Source of the DNA: Sialis fuliginosa
Lineage: Eukaryota > Arthropoda > Insecta > Megaloptera > Sialidae
Direction of reading: 5' to 3'
Length of the DNA: 64,000 nt
NCBI GenBank assembly: GCA_961205875.1
Contig: OY540814.1
Coordinates: 5,376,993-5,440,992, forward strand
Part shown: positions 1-12,255 of the stretch, in pieces
How positions within the stretch are numbered: the first letter of the stretch is position 1
How the letters are laid out: every line of letters begins with the position of its first letter
Notes under the pieces: model-generated
Databases searched by the model: none
Seen by the model: only the letters and a program-made list of their open reading frames with translations
What the model was told of the DNA's origin: nothing
Translations under genes and position numbers: made by a program

Positions 1-119
1 TAAAACCAAACTACATACAAATAGACTGGAAGAGAGGTGAGAGACAAGATATCAGAAAGCCGGCTCGTAAAACTCGTATATATTTTTATGAATTCGTGTG
101 TGAGTATTTAAGTTGTGCA

Positions 120-310
120 ATAAAACGGCTGAGACCCACCCCGCGAGTCTGTCTCGGCGACCACTTCTCGAAACTGCATATAACTTCATTTTTATGGATG
201 CTAAAGTCATAATCTCGTTCTGTCAGACCGACGGGTTTGCCGCCGCCGCTGTCACAACACGCGCCGCGCGGAATCGTCTACGGCTCAACAGGGCTAGACT
301 AGATTACTAG
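120..310. other. GC-rich island, function unknown
   Basis: A sharp rise in G+C with CGC/GCC-rich words (gccgccgccgct, cgcgccgcgcgg). A 65-codon plus-strand frame without a good ATG crosses it, and the minus strand is broken by stops. No domain or splice-phase support is visible. It could be part of an exon, a promoter island or a repeat fragment. Confidence 0.25.
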
Positions 311-414
311 ACAGTCCATTCGTAGATTTATCCTATATTCTGTCTGGATTATCTGATCACGATTCAAACCGAAGAAAATTATGTGAGAGATTATTAGTAT
401 TACTTCGGTCGTAC

Positions 415-1149
415 AAAGGACCCCGCAGTTTTTGATACGGAAATGGCTTTCAGTCAATTTCTTTGAAACCAACTGGAAAATATTCTCTAAATCATCCCGA
501 TTAAAAGTCTCAATGGTCCCGCCTAAGTTCCCGAGGTCTCGCGCAAATAGCTGTTTTGTACCTAATAATGCAATAAAAAAATCGATATAGTACAGGACAT
601 TTTAAACAAAGAAATTAATTTTTATGTATCGTTTTGTTTATTTAATTTCTAGATTTTTATGTTGTTAAAGTTTGCAAGTTCTAGCAAATTGTATGGATTA
701 TAATAAAGTTTTTATAAAACATGTTAAGGTATGTGTAGTGCCGTCAGCGCCAGATACTAGCGATAGTATTAAAAATATTAAATTGTAAAATAAAAACAAT
801 AGAAAATTAGTTGTCATAAAAATATAACTTTGATTTGTAACACACTTATGGAACACATAAATGTAACTATTTTAAAAATATGCTGCTTGTCTAGCCTGAC
901 AACTTTTGTATTTAAAGTTTTCTTCCATTTGTTATAATAAATTAAATATTGAACTTGGGAAATCCTGTACTATATCGATTTTTTTATTGCAGTATTAGGT
1001 ACAAAACAGCTTTTTGCGCAGGACCTAGGGAATTTAGGCGGTTGCGACCATTGAGACTTTTAATCTGGATGATTTAGGGAATATTTTCCAGTTGGTTTCA
1101 AAGAGATTGACTGAAACCCATTTCCCTATCAAAAACTGCGGGGTCCTTT
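415..1149. mobile_element. DNA transposon derivative with ~185-bp terminal inverted repeats
   Basis: The left end AAAGGACCCCGCAGTTTTTG is mirrored at the right end (1130-1149). The inverted similarity continues for about 185 bp on each side (415-600 and 962-1149), including the shared atcgatatagtacagga words at the inner ends. The interior (601-961) is AT-rich and non-coding. No clear target-site duplication could be seen. Confidence 0.8.
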
Positions 1150-1710
1150 CAAAATCAAAACAATTATAGATTTTTTATTTAAAAACTAGCGTATTGAACT
1201 AACGTGGAAACATTTTTGGTTCTGGCAGACCCTTAGTGTTGGAATTTTGTTCTGGCTTTTTATATTATCTGTTAAAATTTCAAGACTATTGAAATAACAA
1301 AAATGGAACTTTTTTAATAAACATTTACAGCACTTGGGTGAGGAGGTAATATTGCCAGAATATTTTTTATGAATATTTTCATGACTATTGTTATAAATAA
1401 ATTTCATCTTATTTCTCACCCTCTTTGTAATTTTGTGGTAGTATAACCCGGCCGCAGAGGGCTGCCAGAATCGACTTTTATTGTTCAGCAAGTATATAAG
1501 ATTTAATATCTAAATTTTCACGACTATTGAAATAAACAATGGAAATAAGTCACTGGCACTTGGTCTATTAGGTTTTCATAAAATATTAATAGCCACGAAC
1601 ATACACGGAAAATTATCTAACTATTGGTGAAAACCGCATTGAAATCGGTTCAGTAATTCTCAAGTCTACAAGCCTCATACAAACGAATATTCATTTTTAT
1701 ATATAGAGAT

Positions 1711-1765
1711 AAAGTACTGGCACCAGTCATGACCGCTTTCAGAGCAAGGTATACTGGCACTAGAA
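1711..1765 (+). mobile_element. fragment of the 'GGTACTGGCACCAGT' TIR family (family A)
   Basis: Shares the terminal segment aaagtactggcaccagt plus the following 'accgctttcagagcaaggtatactg' stretch with the better copies at 8633-9163, 56690-57170 and 58761-59165. The rest of the element is missing here. Confidence 0.55.
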
Positions 1766-2640
1766 TCGAGATATTACGAAAATGTCTAATTTTCAAACAA
1801 ATTATTTTGGGCAGAACAGTGTTTGCCGAGTCAGCTAGTAATACTAATTTAAACACCTAGGCCAAAAAATTTTATTTATAAACACTCAAATTAATTGTAT
1901 TTACAAATGTTTCATCCCTGCAATTGTTTTTCATACATGAGCTTTGACTTTTTCATTATAAAAATACTGTTCTACATCTATGTATTGTATACATATATAT
2001 TATAATTTTTTACATCATTATTCTGTACGTTGTCTTTTTGTAAAAGTGCATACATAATACCTACATACGTATAATTTATATAATGTGTATAATCTAACGC
2101 ACCACTTTGAAAATTACATGGGTGCAGGGTCGTATCTAGCGTTTTCGGGCCCTAGACATACAACTTAAATAAATAAGAATGTTGTTAAAAAATCACAATT
2201 TTAGAAATTATGTTATTTATATTATTCAGGGGTTATTTTAAAAAAAAATTTCAACTGCAAATATCTTTTTTTTGCTCTACACTTTGTATATTTCTCTCTT
2301 ACAACCCTTTCTTTTTTTGTTCTAAACTTACACTTTTTTATATTTTTCTTTCTACATGCAATTTTTCAACTAAATAAATTAGCTTTTACAACTGCAGATA
2401 TATTTTTAGAACTGCAGAAACAACTACATACTAAAATAACCACTGATATTATTAGTTTGAGATTAATTAAAAAATAAAAATAAAAACAATATCTACTAAA
2501 TTATTTTTTGTTTTCTAATTTTGACGTCTGTAAACAGTAAACATATTAATAATACATTCAGAACAGGGAGTTTTTTAAAAATATCTTTTTCTATGTACAG
2601 TATTGAAATACAAGTCTTGAGGCTTCCGCGGTGGACTTGA

Positions 2641-2896
2641 TATAGATCTTGGCTTCTGAGTGTAAGCCGCGTCGGTTTGGTCGTGTTATCGGCCAATGTT
2701 TCGTCACACATTGCAGTTGGTTTGGTCGTGTTATCGGCCAACGTTTCGTCACACATTGCAGTGGACATCTTCAGGGCTCTTCTAAAAGTGCACTTTTAGA
2801 AGAGCCCTGAAGATGTCCACTGCAATGTGTGACGAAACATTGGCCGATAACACGACCAAACCAACGCGGCTTACACCCAGAAGCCAAGATCTATAC
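2641..2896. mobile_element. Penelope-like terminal-repeat fragment arranged as a palindrome
   Basis: Near-perfect palindrome centred at 2790/2791: the 30 bases on either side match exactly, and similarity continues with single mismatches out to the ends. Each arm holds ccctgaagatgtccactg followed by ...gtgtgacgaaac. In the left arm the segment around gtgtgacgaaac is tandemly duplicated with a period near 45 bp (about 2675-2762). Penelope-like retroelements are known to carry inverted terminal repeats with hammerhead-type CTGANGA...GAAA motifs, and this fits that pattern. No reverse transcriptase is present. A third copy of the motif lies at 29980-30056. Confidence 0.55.
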
Positions 2897-3297
2897 AGTA
2901 TAGAAAGTGAGTGAAGCTTTTGTTCTGAAGAGTACTGCGTAAATATATGTAATTGTTTACCAGTTCCAGTTCGGAAAATAATAGAAAATAGTCTTGAAAT
3001 TATTTCGACGATAGGAAATATGGATATAATACTATATTACAATAATATGGCCTGTTTAGAAATTAATTAACTCAATTTTATTGGGGAAGTACATTTCATA
3101 AAACAAGAACAAGCTTTCAATATTTTCTTCAATAATAAATTGAAAATAATTATTTTGAGGTTTATACTGAACTTTCAATAGTAAATTTTGTTTCTTGAGG
3201 TTAGTCGTTTTGACATATCATCGTCATTCCTGTATGTAAAATAAAATAATAAATAACATGAATAATTTAATAAATATCGGTATGGAGAACCATACAT

Positions 3298-4066
3298 GAC
3301 TTCCATGTTCTTTCTATTTTTTTAAATAATTTTTAAATATACATTTTTTTAAATATTTTATTTATATAACCTACTACTATGAATATACATATCGTAATAC
3401 ATTAAAAAAACATATATACTTACAACGATTACAGCTCTTTTTGCTATTTGTATATAAATATTAGTTTTCTAATGTCAAAAAACATAATTCACATTCGTAG
3501 AAAAATTAATTTGACAATTTGAATTTAATTGCATTTGTTTCCAAGGCAACATGAATTAATGACATATTAGTATTTAAAATTCAAATTTTAAGTTTGTTTT
3601 TCACACCTTTAATGGCTTTTTAGGCACGTACAAATAATAAATGTCCCTTAGATTCAATTGAACTGCAAATGTACCAAATCTTATCAAAATTAGTGAGATA
3701 ATACTCGCAATATTCACTTTTTAGACGAAAAAAGTTACAAAATTTCGAATATTTTCAAAACCCCTAATCCGATTAGCACCAAAATCAATAGGTCTGGAGT
3801 ACTCACTGAGGCAAACATTTTCCCTAAAAATAATTCAGATCGGTGCATTTTTACGGTAGTTATCGTGAACGAAAAAAAAATCTACATCCTGACACACAGA
3901 CACACAGACACACGGACACACAGACACACAGACACACGCACAGCCGCCATGCGGAAATTAACTTTTCTTTAAGTTTTGAAGTTAGTACAATCAGAATTTG
4001 TCATTTTCTCGGACACGATTTTTCGATGGTATTACAATACTTCCATTTCTTTCAGAACATGGAAGT
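3298..4066. mobile_element. TIR element, 'ACTTCCATGTTCT' family (copy 1)
   Basis: Begins acttccatgttct and ends with its reverse complement agaacatggaagt. A second copy at 43452-44100 shares both ends, the flanking atcggtatggagaaccatacatg on the left and most of the interior, including the segment 'cctaatccgattagcaccaaaatcaataggtctggagtactcactgag'. A 77-codon frame inside reads through the CACAGA microsatellite and is not a gene. Confidence 0.75.
3892..3942 (+). repeat. CACAGA/CACACGGA microsatellite
   Basis: Imperfect cacaga repeats, internal to the TIR element at 3298-4066. The second copy of the element (43452-44100) has only a short cagacacacgcac here, so the tract expanded in this copy. 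Confidence 0.85.
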
Positions 4067-4747
4067 AAAAAAGTAAATAACATATTGCTTAAACATTATA
4101 TTATTGTTGGTCATTAAAGTTACCAATAGTACATCAAAGAGACAATATAAAGTAAGCGATAAAGTAAGATGCTTTAAATTATCAGTACTGCATACTTCAA
4201 TAAATAATTTTTTTTATGTCTTAGTACTTTATTATAAAATATATGACGCAAATTACATCTATAAAGAAAACATTGATTCCAATTATAATAATAAAACATT
4301 AATCAATTATTAAAAGAATTTATATATATAGTTATAATATGGACACATGAGTTAAGGTTTTGTTTTACAGTACTTAAATTGTGGAGGGTTAAAATGAATA
4401 CTTTTTATTGTGAATCTAAAACTGAGAAATTATAATTCAAATAAACCACTTGATAGATATAATAGATATATGTAGATAAATATAGACATCTTTATTTCTA
4501 TAAAAAAACATACGAGGATGTATGGAAAAGGTCAGACAAAACATTGTACAATATAATTAATCAAATAATAGAATAATATAATAAGTATTATAAAGCATAA
4601 AGTAATAATAATAATATAATATATTAGGGAATTGTAAATTCTTTAACTGTGTAATGACAGTTATCCGACAGCATATTCTTCAGGGCTCCCTTGAATTGCT
4701 TCAAGGGCAGATACGTTATATATTTTAATTTTTTTATTAATATATAC

Positions 4748-5100
4748 AAGGGCTTCGAACCGAAAAAACCGTTATTTTTTGCCGGAACGAATACCGGAAC
4801 CGAACCGAAAAAAATCGTTTTCGGTTTGGTACATGTTAAAATATGCATGATCTAACTCCCCACTTCAGTTTTTCAGTGCTAACATACAAGTACCATAAAA
4901 TGTTCTAAATTATGGTAGAAAATAAATTTTTAATACAAATAAAAAAATTATAATTAATCACTCGTAGCTAAACCGAAAACTGAAAAAACGGAAAAACCGT
5001 TATTATTTTCGGAACGAAAGCCGGAACCAAACCGATATATATTTTTTTACTCGAACCGGAACAAAAACCGAAATGAAAAAAATAACGGTTCGAAGCCCTG
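4748..5100. mobile_element. hAT-type MITE 'CAGGGCTTCGAACC' (family B, copy 1)
   Basis: 353 bp with inverted ends (aagggcttcgaacc / ggttcgaagccctg), flanked by a perfect 8-bp target-site duplication atatatac at 4740-4747 and 5101-5108. An 8-bp duplication plus CAGGG-type ends are diagnostic of the hAT superfamily. The interior is filled with gaaccggaac/aaaccgaaa words, likely subterminal binding repeats. No coding capacity. Confidence 0.9.
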
Positions 5101-5820
5101 ATATATACTAAGGATGTTATGGAGCTCCGTATCCTAAATGGAAATAATTATTAATGATTATTATTTCAGATAATTTCCTACTCATTGTAACCTAGAGACA
5201 CAAACTGCGAGCAAAAATAAATACTAAGTAATGAAAATCCCTTATCCGAACCCATATTAGAAATAATTTCATATCCCTATCCATAGGGTTGGGATACTCT
5301 TCTAGATTTGCCGAAATAGCGGAATTATTGTTATCTCTGATTACAAAACTTTTCGTTGACACTGTGCTCAATCACTGAACAACGAGTTAGTGAATTTATG
5401 GCACTCTAGAAGACGGACGTTGTGTCGAGAAGCCAAGAATTATAGATAGGTAGATATCTATCGATTAATAGTTTAAAAAGTTTTTAATGACAAAATATAC
5501 CACGTTGTGGTTTGAAGAATTAAACGATGTTCAGAATAATGAATTAATTAAAACTTCTCGAAAGCTTTTAGAAACAAACAAAATATATAGTATGTACTAT
5601 AAAACAACTAGAACTTTATAGCAGTCTTACAGTTTAATGTCTTTATTTCTCATCTAATGAATCATAACATGGCAATTTAACATATCGTAAAAATATGTAT
5701 TGTCATTGTTATAATATGATTGCAAATAATAAAAATTTAGATAATTGTAATTTTTTTTACAAAATTACAAAAATCCCCCGCCACCTTGTCAAAACAGAAA
5801 ATTTTGCTAGTTGTATAAAA

Positions 5821-6312
5821 ACAGTACTGGCACCAGTTTTGAACAATATCCCAGTGCTGAACATTTTTTAATTTAACGTATTGAATTAGAAATACGTGTT
5901 GATATTTGATTACTACAATTACTGGATATTAATCTATATAAATTAAACTGTCTTACAGCGTGATTTGACGATAATTGATCATTTTGTTTAAAAACAGTGT
6001 ATAAATAATTATCGCGTTCGGCAAACTATCAAGAAAAGTGTATTTTCTTATGTAAATGCTTTACATTGTTTTAAATTTTACGACTCTTTATTTTATAACT
6101 TTTGTGTAGTACTACTAATCATTTTGTAATTATTAGCTAGTGTTCATCATTGAGTGTTCATTACTGGTTTTACGTTGATCATTACTGGAGAAAAACATAT
6201 ACAAAATAAAAGGCAATCATTTATAAAACAAACTAGGTATATTTCTTGGATTTTGGTAATTAAATTGATAAAATAATTAAAAATTAAAGCATTCAAGACT
6301 GGTGCCACAACC
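5821..6312. mobile_element. family A TIR element, inverted or divergent copy
   Basis: Starts tactggcaccagttttga and ends caagactggtgccacaacctta. The interior contains the reverse complement of the 'tttctccagtaatggat' block seen in the copies at 8633-9163 and 58761-59165, so it lies in the opposite orientation. No open frame of note. Confidence 0.6.
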
Positions 6313-7647
6313 TTAAATAGTAACAAAAAAGTGAGTTATAAATTATAAAAATTGTATATATTTAGTTGGCTATTTCAATTTACAACCCACAAATTAAAAA
6401 AGTATTTTTTTTAAATTTAAATTTTGTTTCCAAGAACAAAAACAGCACACGTATTTACATTATATTACATGCTTGAGTTATACATCTGCATTCATAAAAT
6501 CGCACGTAACAATTAAATAAAAGGGTACTTTTAAATTTGAACGACGTTTTTTTATTATTCCGATATATCCGATTGCATGTAGATTTAATTCCTCACCTTC
6601 GGCGCGCGAGCAGACGTGAAGTTTTGTACAAATGTGGTAATAAAAACTCTTGTATAGGTAACAGCGTAACTAGCAGTGGAGGACTGCATTTTACAGTCGT
6701 TGAGAATTAAATTTACTGGATTTTATAAAAACTTATTAATCTTATTAATATTAGAAAATTTAAACCAAAGTAAAATTTGCCGAATTTTGTTATTATATGT
6801 TGTCTATGGATTTAAGTATTTAATTTCCGGTATTGTAAAGAAACTGAATAAAAATTAAAAATATTCTCAAGACTTTTCGTTGATAATATTTTGTTTTGTT
6901 AAGATTTAATTATATTTCAACTATTACCATCAAATCTTGCATAAAAAGAAAAAAAAGATTTGAGAAATTTTATAAAAAATTATACAAGAGATGACATTTA
7001 AAATTTTTTAAATAGTTAATTACATTAAAATTTAAGCAAATTATATTTTATTTATTCGTATTTTTGATAGATTTATCATATTATTAAACATCCGTCAATG
7101 AATTTTTTAAAATAGGTACCTTCTTAAAACCTTTGACTCGCTTCACTTCAGTTCTAAATACTAGCTAAAGCTATTAACAACTCAATAATTTTTGGTTTCT
7201 TAAATATTAAATATTTCTAAAGCTATTGTAGAAAGTTTTACTTAACTTTCTATTTTTTTCTTATTGAAATTTTAATTGATTGTTATAATATTAATTTAAT
7301 CTTATTTAATAATTTCAAGGTATTTTATATATTACTGAATGCCTTGAGTTTACCCTGTTTAAGAACCGCCACTGGTTAGAACTCCTGTATAAGTAACAGC
7401 GATGTAACACCAACAGTTTCAACACAACAGGAGTGCTTTTATTTATTTTATACTCCGCACAATCGTCTGTGTTGAGAATTAGTTGTTTAACATCTTACTT
7501 ATTAGCAATAAAACTATTTTTACAACTGGAGATACTTGAATTGGTGTTTATGGAAAAGATAGAATCATAAAAAAGAAGTGATGAATAAAGAAATAAAAAG
7601 CTGATGGGACCAGTCCTAGAACTTCCCGCTATAATATAAAATCATTT

Positions 7648-8166
7648 TGCTTCCTCGTAATATCGAAGATACGAGAAGCTTTGTGATCGTTTTGAAACGA
7701 GACAAAAAAATTGTTCTTTCCGTTTCAGGTTAAGACAAACACTTTTTGTTCCGTCTGTTTTTTGTGTGAGTTTGTCCCTTGAATCCTTGTCATACGTATG
7801 AATCACTGAACCTATAATAATGTGTCTGGCTTGAGGATGGTCCTATTTCAAAATCATCAAAATCGTGTGTAAGGAGGAGGGGTGACATCCCAAAATATTA
7901 ATTTTTTTCAAGATATTTCAAGAACGACACATGATTAAATGTCTTTTTGACATTTGCATAAATTTAGATTTAGATTTAAATTGTCAAAAAATTAAAAATA
8001 TATGAAAAAATAATTAGGTGCGTCTTAAGAAAAATTATTTTTTAGTCAAATTGTATAAAAATGAAATGGTTAACCAATGCCAGACAGTTTATCTGAACAC
8101 ATAATCGGTTTTTATTTAAATTGTTCAATAATTATCTACCTTTGGTGAATTTAGCACGAGGAAGCA
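7648..8166 (-). mobile_element. family C element ('TGCTTCCTCG' ends), reverse orientation
   Basis: Starts tgcttcctcgtaatatcgaagatacgagaagctttg and ends tttagcacgaggaagca. Read on the minus strand it matches the copies at 24253-24840 and 35082-35813 (same order: cacgaggaagc end, 'ctggcattggttaaccat' block, 'acacgattttgatga' block, 'cgagaagcttctcgtatcttcgatat' end). Confidence 0.7.
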
Positions 8167-8632
8167 CTGTGCATTTGGCAGATGTTTTTTGATTGCAATC
8201 TGATAGTAGTTGGTTTTACACCAAAAAGACAAAACACGATGTTTTAATATAATTTGTATTTAAAAATGTATATTTTGTTGTCATTCTGTACAAAAAATGA
8301 TTTTGTTTAATCACAAAACATCTTTTAAGTAAGTAGTGGGTAAATTGTGTGTTAGCTGAAAGATATTTTGAGACTCCTTACCAAAATAAGTTCTTCTTAA
8401 AAAGAACTTCATCCGCGTGGAATATGCATTTTTTTATTTAATCAATTTTTTCGGGATACAATCAGTCGTAAAAAGATAACAAACAGACAGACAAACAGTA
8501 TTAGCATGGAATTTGTAAAGAATATAAGAACGAAACACAATGTATTAGTAAGTACCTAAATGTAATGACAGTTTTGAAAATTGACATTGTTTGTGAACTG
8601 TAAGACAAAAATATTATAAAATACTAACTTAT

Positions 8633-9163
8633 AAGGTACTAGCACCAGTCTTAGCCGCTAAGAGTTAGGTATACTGTTTTTTTTGGAATTGATTGACTTC
8701 TTTTTTGTAATTTTTCTTTAATAAATTTCTTTATTAAATCAATAATTACCAAAGTCCGTTTGTTTTTTAAATTATAGTCTTTTATTTTGTTTATGTTTTT
8801 TCTCCAGTAATAGATAACGTAAAACCAGTAATCGGCATCCAGTGATGGACACTTGCTATTGATTACAAAATAATAAGTACTACGACACAAAAGTTATAAA
8901 TTAAAGAATCGTAAAATTTGAAACAATGTAATGCAGATACTACCTATGATAAGATACAGATATGTAGATTACACTAATAATTAGTTTAAATGTCCGTCAT
9001 TTTGACTCCCATTGGCCGTATGTCATCAAATTAAGCTGTTTTACAGTGAAGTGTCTATAGACTATGATTCGGTAATGGCAGTTATCAATATCAATAAATA
9101 TTTCTAATTTAGTACATTTAATTAAACAAGGGATATGATTAAAGACTGGTGTTAGTACCTTAT
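8633..9163. mobile_element. family A MITE, best copy (22-bp TIRs)
   Basis: Ends aaggtactagcaccagtctt and aagactggtgttagtacctt are inverted repeats with one mismatch. The flanking bases are TA on both sides, consistent with a TA or TTA target. The interior carries no transposase. Confidence 0.75.
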
Positions 9164-9509
9164 AGGGTTATATACACTGGGTAAATAGTTTGTAGACTGG
9201 TGAGTATACGTAACTATATAACCAACAATAAAAATGCTGCTGTCTATTGAATTGGATTGATCAATACATGGCCAATCGTCATAATATAAAGTCAAAATGA
9301 AAAATAATATAAACACGTTTGTCAGTACATATGGTTCAAACGGTTATTAAATTTCTAGTTTATGTAATTTCTAGTACGTAATAGAAAACTAAAATTGTTT
9401 TAAATCGACTGATGAACTCATAAAGAAAACTGTAAACATTGACAAAAAATAAAATTAAAATTGCTGTTGATACGAATACGTTATATTATTATGTAACGAT
9501 TAAAATGAG

Positions 9510-9570
9510 TTTAGTACCTAATGATTTATTTCACTTCATTTGTTCAGAAATAAATCATTTAGGTACTAAA
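9510..9570. repeat. Hairpin, 22/23-bp arms
   Basis: tttagtacctaatgatttattt is followed 16 bases later by its reverse complement with a single-base insertion. Too short for a transposon by itself; may be a solo remnant or a cruciform-forming site. Confidence 0.7.
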
Positions 9571-10477
9571 TGATTTATAGTTGTATCTACGTAGATATAT
9601 TAAGGATTTACTCCAGATGACATTTATTAGATTTACATATTCCAAATTGACAGTTGTAGGTTAACTTAAGCATAAAACTGAACCAAGCAGCTGCAATATA
9701 TATAGAGATCAAAACTTAATAAATACGATTTCAAAAGATACAAATTCAAATAAATATTAATTAAAATAAGTACTAAGAAATTCCGTTACATCGTGTAGTT
9801 TTTTTATTTGAGTGAAAACACCGACAATAAAATGATAAAGGAGTTCGGTTCTTAAGATATTTAACGTGCTTGATCAAAAGCCGTGACGAATTAGCGGCCA
9901 ATAAAACATTAAAGGACATAAATAAATAGTAAAATTGTATGGGCTCGAGTACAGCTGGGAGATAAAGTACTACATTCATCATTATATTACACAAATCATA
10001 TTTTATGGGAGTTGACAAAATTGTAAAATATAAATTTATTATAGCTAGGAAGCTTTATGGCTTCTTGTTGGTACGACGGACTGATGTTTTATGTATTTTG
10101 TGTCGAAGAAAAGATACGAAGTGACTCACGTAATATAAAATTAAGATTCGTGTTTTTGTCATGTATCGTAATATCAGACGAATATGGGGACATAAATAAT
10201 AGTAATTGTTTATTTAGTGTGCGAAAATAAAATACAAATGTTAATTCAATTTATATAAAAAATATCTGTTAAGAGTTTCATCCTTACACAGGTAATATGT
10301 ACCTATTGTTGTTTAGTACTTATATATATAAAATATGAATAGGTTTTTGGAGATTCAAAATAACAATAAGGGGATTGCTAACGTAAAAATCGTTGATTTT
10401 AAGTGTTAAAAATAAGGCTAGATTATTCTTTCGTTTAGCTAATGTTAAAAAAAAACATATGCTAAGTAAATGTACAG

Positions 10478-10598
10478 TGCTTCCTTGTGATAAATTCACC
10501 AAAAGTAGTTAATAATTGAACAATTTAAATAAAAACCGATTTAGTGTTCAGATAAATTGCCTGGCATTGGTTAACCATTTAATTTTTATACAATTGGT
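10478..10598 (+). mobile_element. family C fragment (left end only)
   Basis: tgcttccttgtgataaattcacc... through 'ctggcattggttaaccattt', matching the left 120 bp of the copy at 35082-35813. The remainder is deleted. Confidence 0.6.
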
Positions 10599-11284
10599 AT
10601 ACCTACAAAAATGCCCTTAACAAAATTTTTGTCAGACTCACATAAACAAAAAAACTAATTGCACTCTTATTTTCAAAATTGTGCCAAAAAGGCATCGTTC
10701 ACAGACCCGAAAACTCAATGTTCGACTCATGACCGACCTCTCTACGAAACCCCCTAAAAAATCGCTGCCTACCCAACAAAATGCACGGTTGCCTTATTTT
10801 TTACGACGCTTTGACTGTATTGACTAATTGTGATTTTGTAGAATTGGTCGATTGTTGAATAAACGAACAATTAAAATATTCGAATGATTTGGAAACCCAT
10901 ATGTCTAGGGAGGTGTATTCTTTTGAATAAATAATCAGAATGGTATTTAAATTAAAATGTTTACGGTAGCCATTGTCTTAAACGAAATGTTTTTATAATA
11001 TATAGACATATATGTAAGTATCATGGTAATAACTTAATAACTTCACTAACAATACACCAAAAATCCTAAACCGCAAAATTACATCTACATGAATTATGTA
11101 TGAAGGTATGTAAATTAACATGTTTGTGGTTAAAGGTATGATTTTTATTATTTACGAGTATTATTAAGAACGGTATACTGTAATAATAAATTAAATTTAT
11201 TTTTTCGAAAAAAAAAATAGAACATAAATTATAGATAATAAAATTACCTAAAATTTTAACATGACCATATTTATCTAATTAAAA

Positions 11285-11600
11285 GTTATTCCAAATATTC
11301 AAAAATCGACCTTAGTAAATATCCGTATCCGGTTGAAAGATCGTTTTCAAAAATAGGAGGTTTTCATCCCAGACAAAAATGAATTGTACACATAAATATA
11401 AAATTTCATCATTCTACGATTTGTCGTATTTGAGTTACAGCGTTTACAGACCGACAGACATTATGGTGAAAATGGATTCAGGGAAGGTCAAAATGGATAA
11501 TTCCATCAAAATCCGGGCTTCGAAAAAATCGGCTTTATAATACTTACATATACTAGATGTATATTTCATATATCTATATTACATCTACATATAGTATAAG
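11285..11600 (+). repeat. dispersed repeat family D, copy 1
   Basis: Close match to 62205-62520: shared blocks include atccgtatccggttgaaagatcg, 'cattctacgatttgtcg', 'cagcgtttacagaccgacagaca' and 'ggataattccatcaaaatccgggcttcgaaaaaatcggct'. It ends in an imperfect palindrome (atatactagatgtatatttc... / ...ctacatatagtataagtaagt). It may be an element whose end folds back. Confidence 0.7.
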
Positions 11601-11654
11601 TAAGTAAAAAACAATAACAGGCAGTTTGGTCAAAGGTAAGAGGAATAATATTAA

Positions 11655-11660
11655 TTTATT
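11655..11660 (-). promoter_or_regulatory. possible poly(A) signal after the dsx terminal exon
   Basis: AATAAA on the minus strand about 305 bases downstream of the stop codon at 11966. It is the right strand and distance for a 3' UTR end, but the hexamer is common by chance here. Confidence 0.25.
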
Positions 11661-11965
11661 CCATGCGCTTTATGCTGAACTATTTTTCATTTGTTTTAGC
11701 AGGATGTCCACAGGTTTTTGAAAACAAAATTCCTTGACTTTTCCCTGACCACATAATCTAATTTCCTTGACCAAATTAACGTAGCTAGGTTAGATGTACA
11801 AAAAGTTACTAATTTGGAAAACACAAGATACAGTTTCGTTTCACTTTTGTCAGTTTGGTGGAAAACCGCCTTAGTATCCGAATAGTTCTTATAACTAACT
11901 ATAAAAAAATTAAAAACGAACATACCTGTAGAACGGTATCGAATCATCGTCAGTCTATGCGTTGG

Positions 11966-12255
11966 CTAAGAGCTAAAGGGCCGCGACCGCTGCGAGATAG
12001 ACGCGGCCATACTTGTCGCTGCTTCAGTGATGCTCAACAGGTGCTGCGACGTCGGATGCGTCATCGTCGTGGGTAACGTAGGCGGCGGCGCTAGACCATG
12101 ATGCAAGTACGGTAACGGGTATGCTCCTGCAGCAGCCGCACCGCGCATCAGCACTTGGATCGGCGGCATATACGTCGGCGGGTCGGAAAGACTGAAGATA
12201 CGTTTGTACGTCTCGATGCGACGATATTCTTCATCCATGCCGACACCTCTAAAGC
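11966..12255 (-). CDS. dsx: doublesex alternative terminal exon (probable sex- or isoform-specific tail)
   Basis: Minus-strand frame with acceptor aatttatag (12256-12260) and stop TAG at 11966-11968. The first two bases (GC) complete the split codon left by the exon at 31078-31221 to give Gly. The reading runs ...IREG then FRGVGMDEEYRR and 83 further residues, 95 complete codons before the stop. The start of the tail is charged (DEEYRRIETYKR). The rest is rich in Pro, Ala, His, Ser and Thr (PPTYMPP, AAAAG, LAPPPT), compatible with low-complexity effector tails such as the longer male tail of fly Dsx. No known domain is visible. An internal ATG at 12236-12238 could mimic a start, but the phase match and splice acceptor argue for an exon continuation. 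An AATAAA on the minus strand at 11655-11660 could be its poly(A) signal. That it is male-specific is inference; that it is coding rests on frame length, GC content and phase. Confidence 0.72.

Noticed and set aside
113-310. 65-codon frame in the GC-rich island
   Set aside because: Starts at TTG, not ATG, has no recognisable domain and no splice-phase support; kept only as a GC island.
11855-12076. 73-codon Arg-rich plus-strand frame
   Set aside because: Antisense shadow of the dsx terminal exon; the Arg-rich composition comes from the GC-rich opposite strand.
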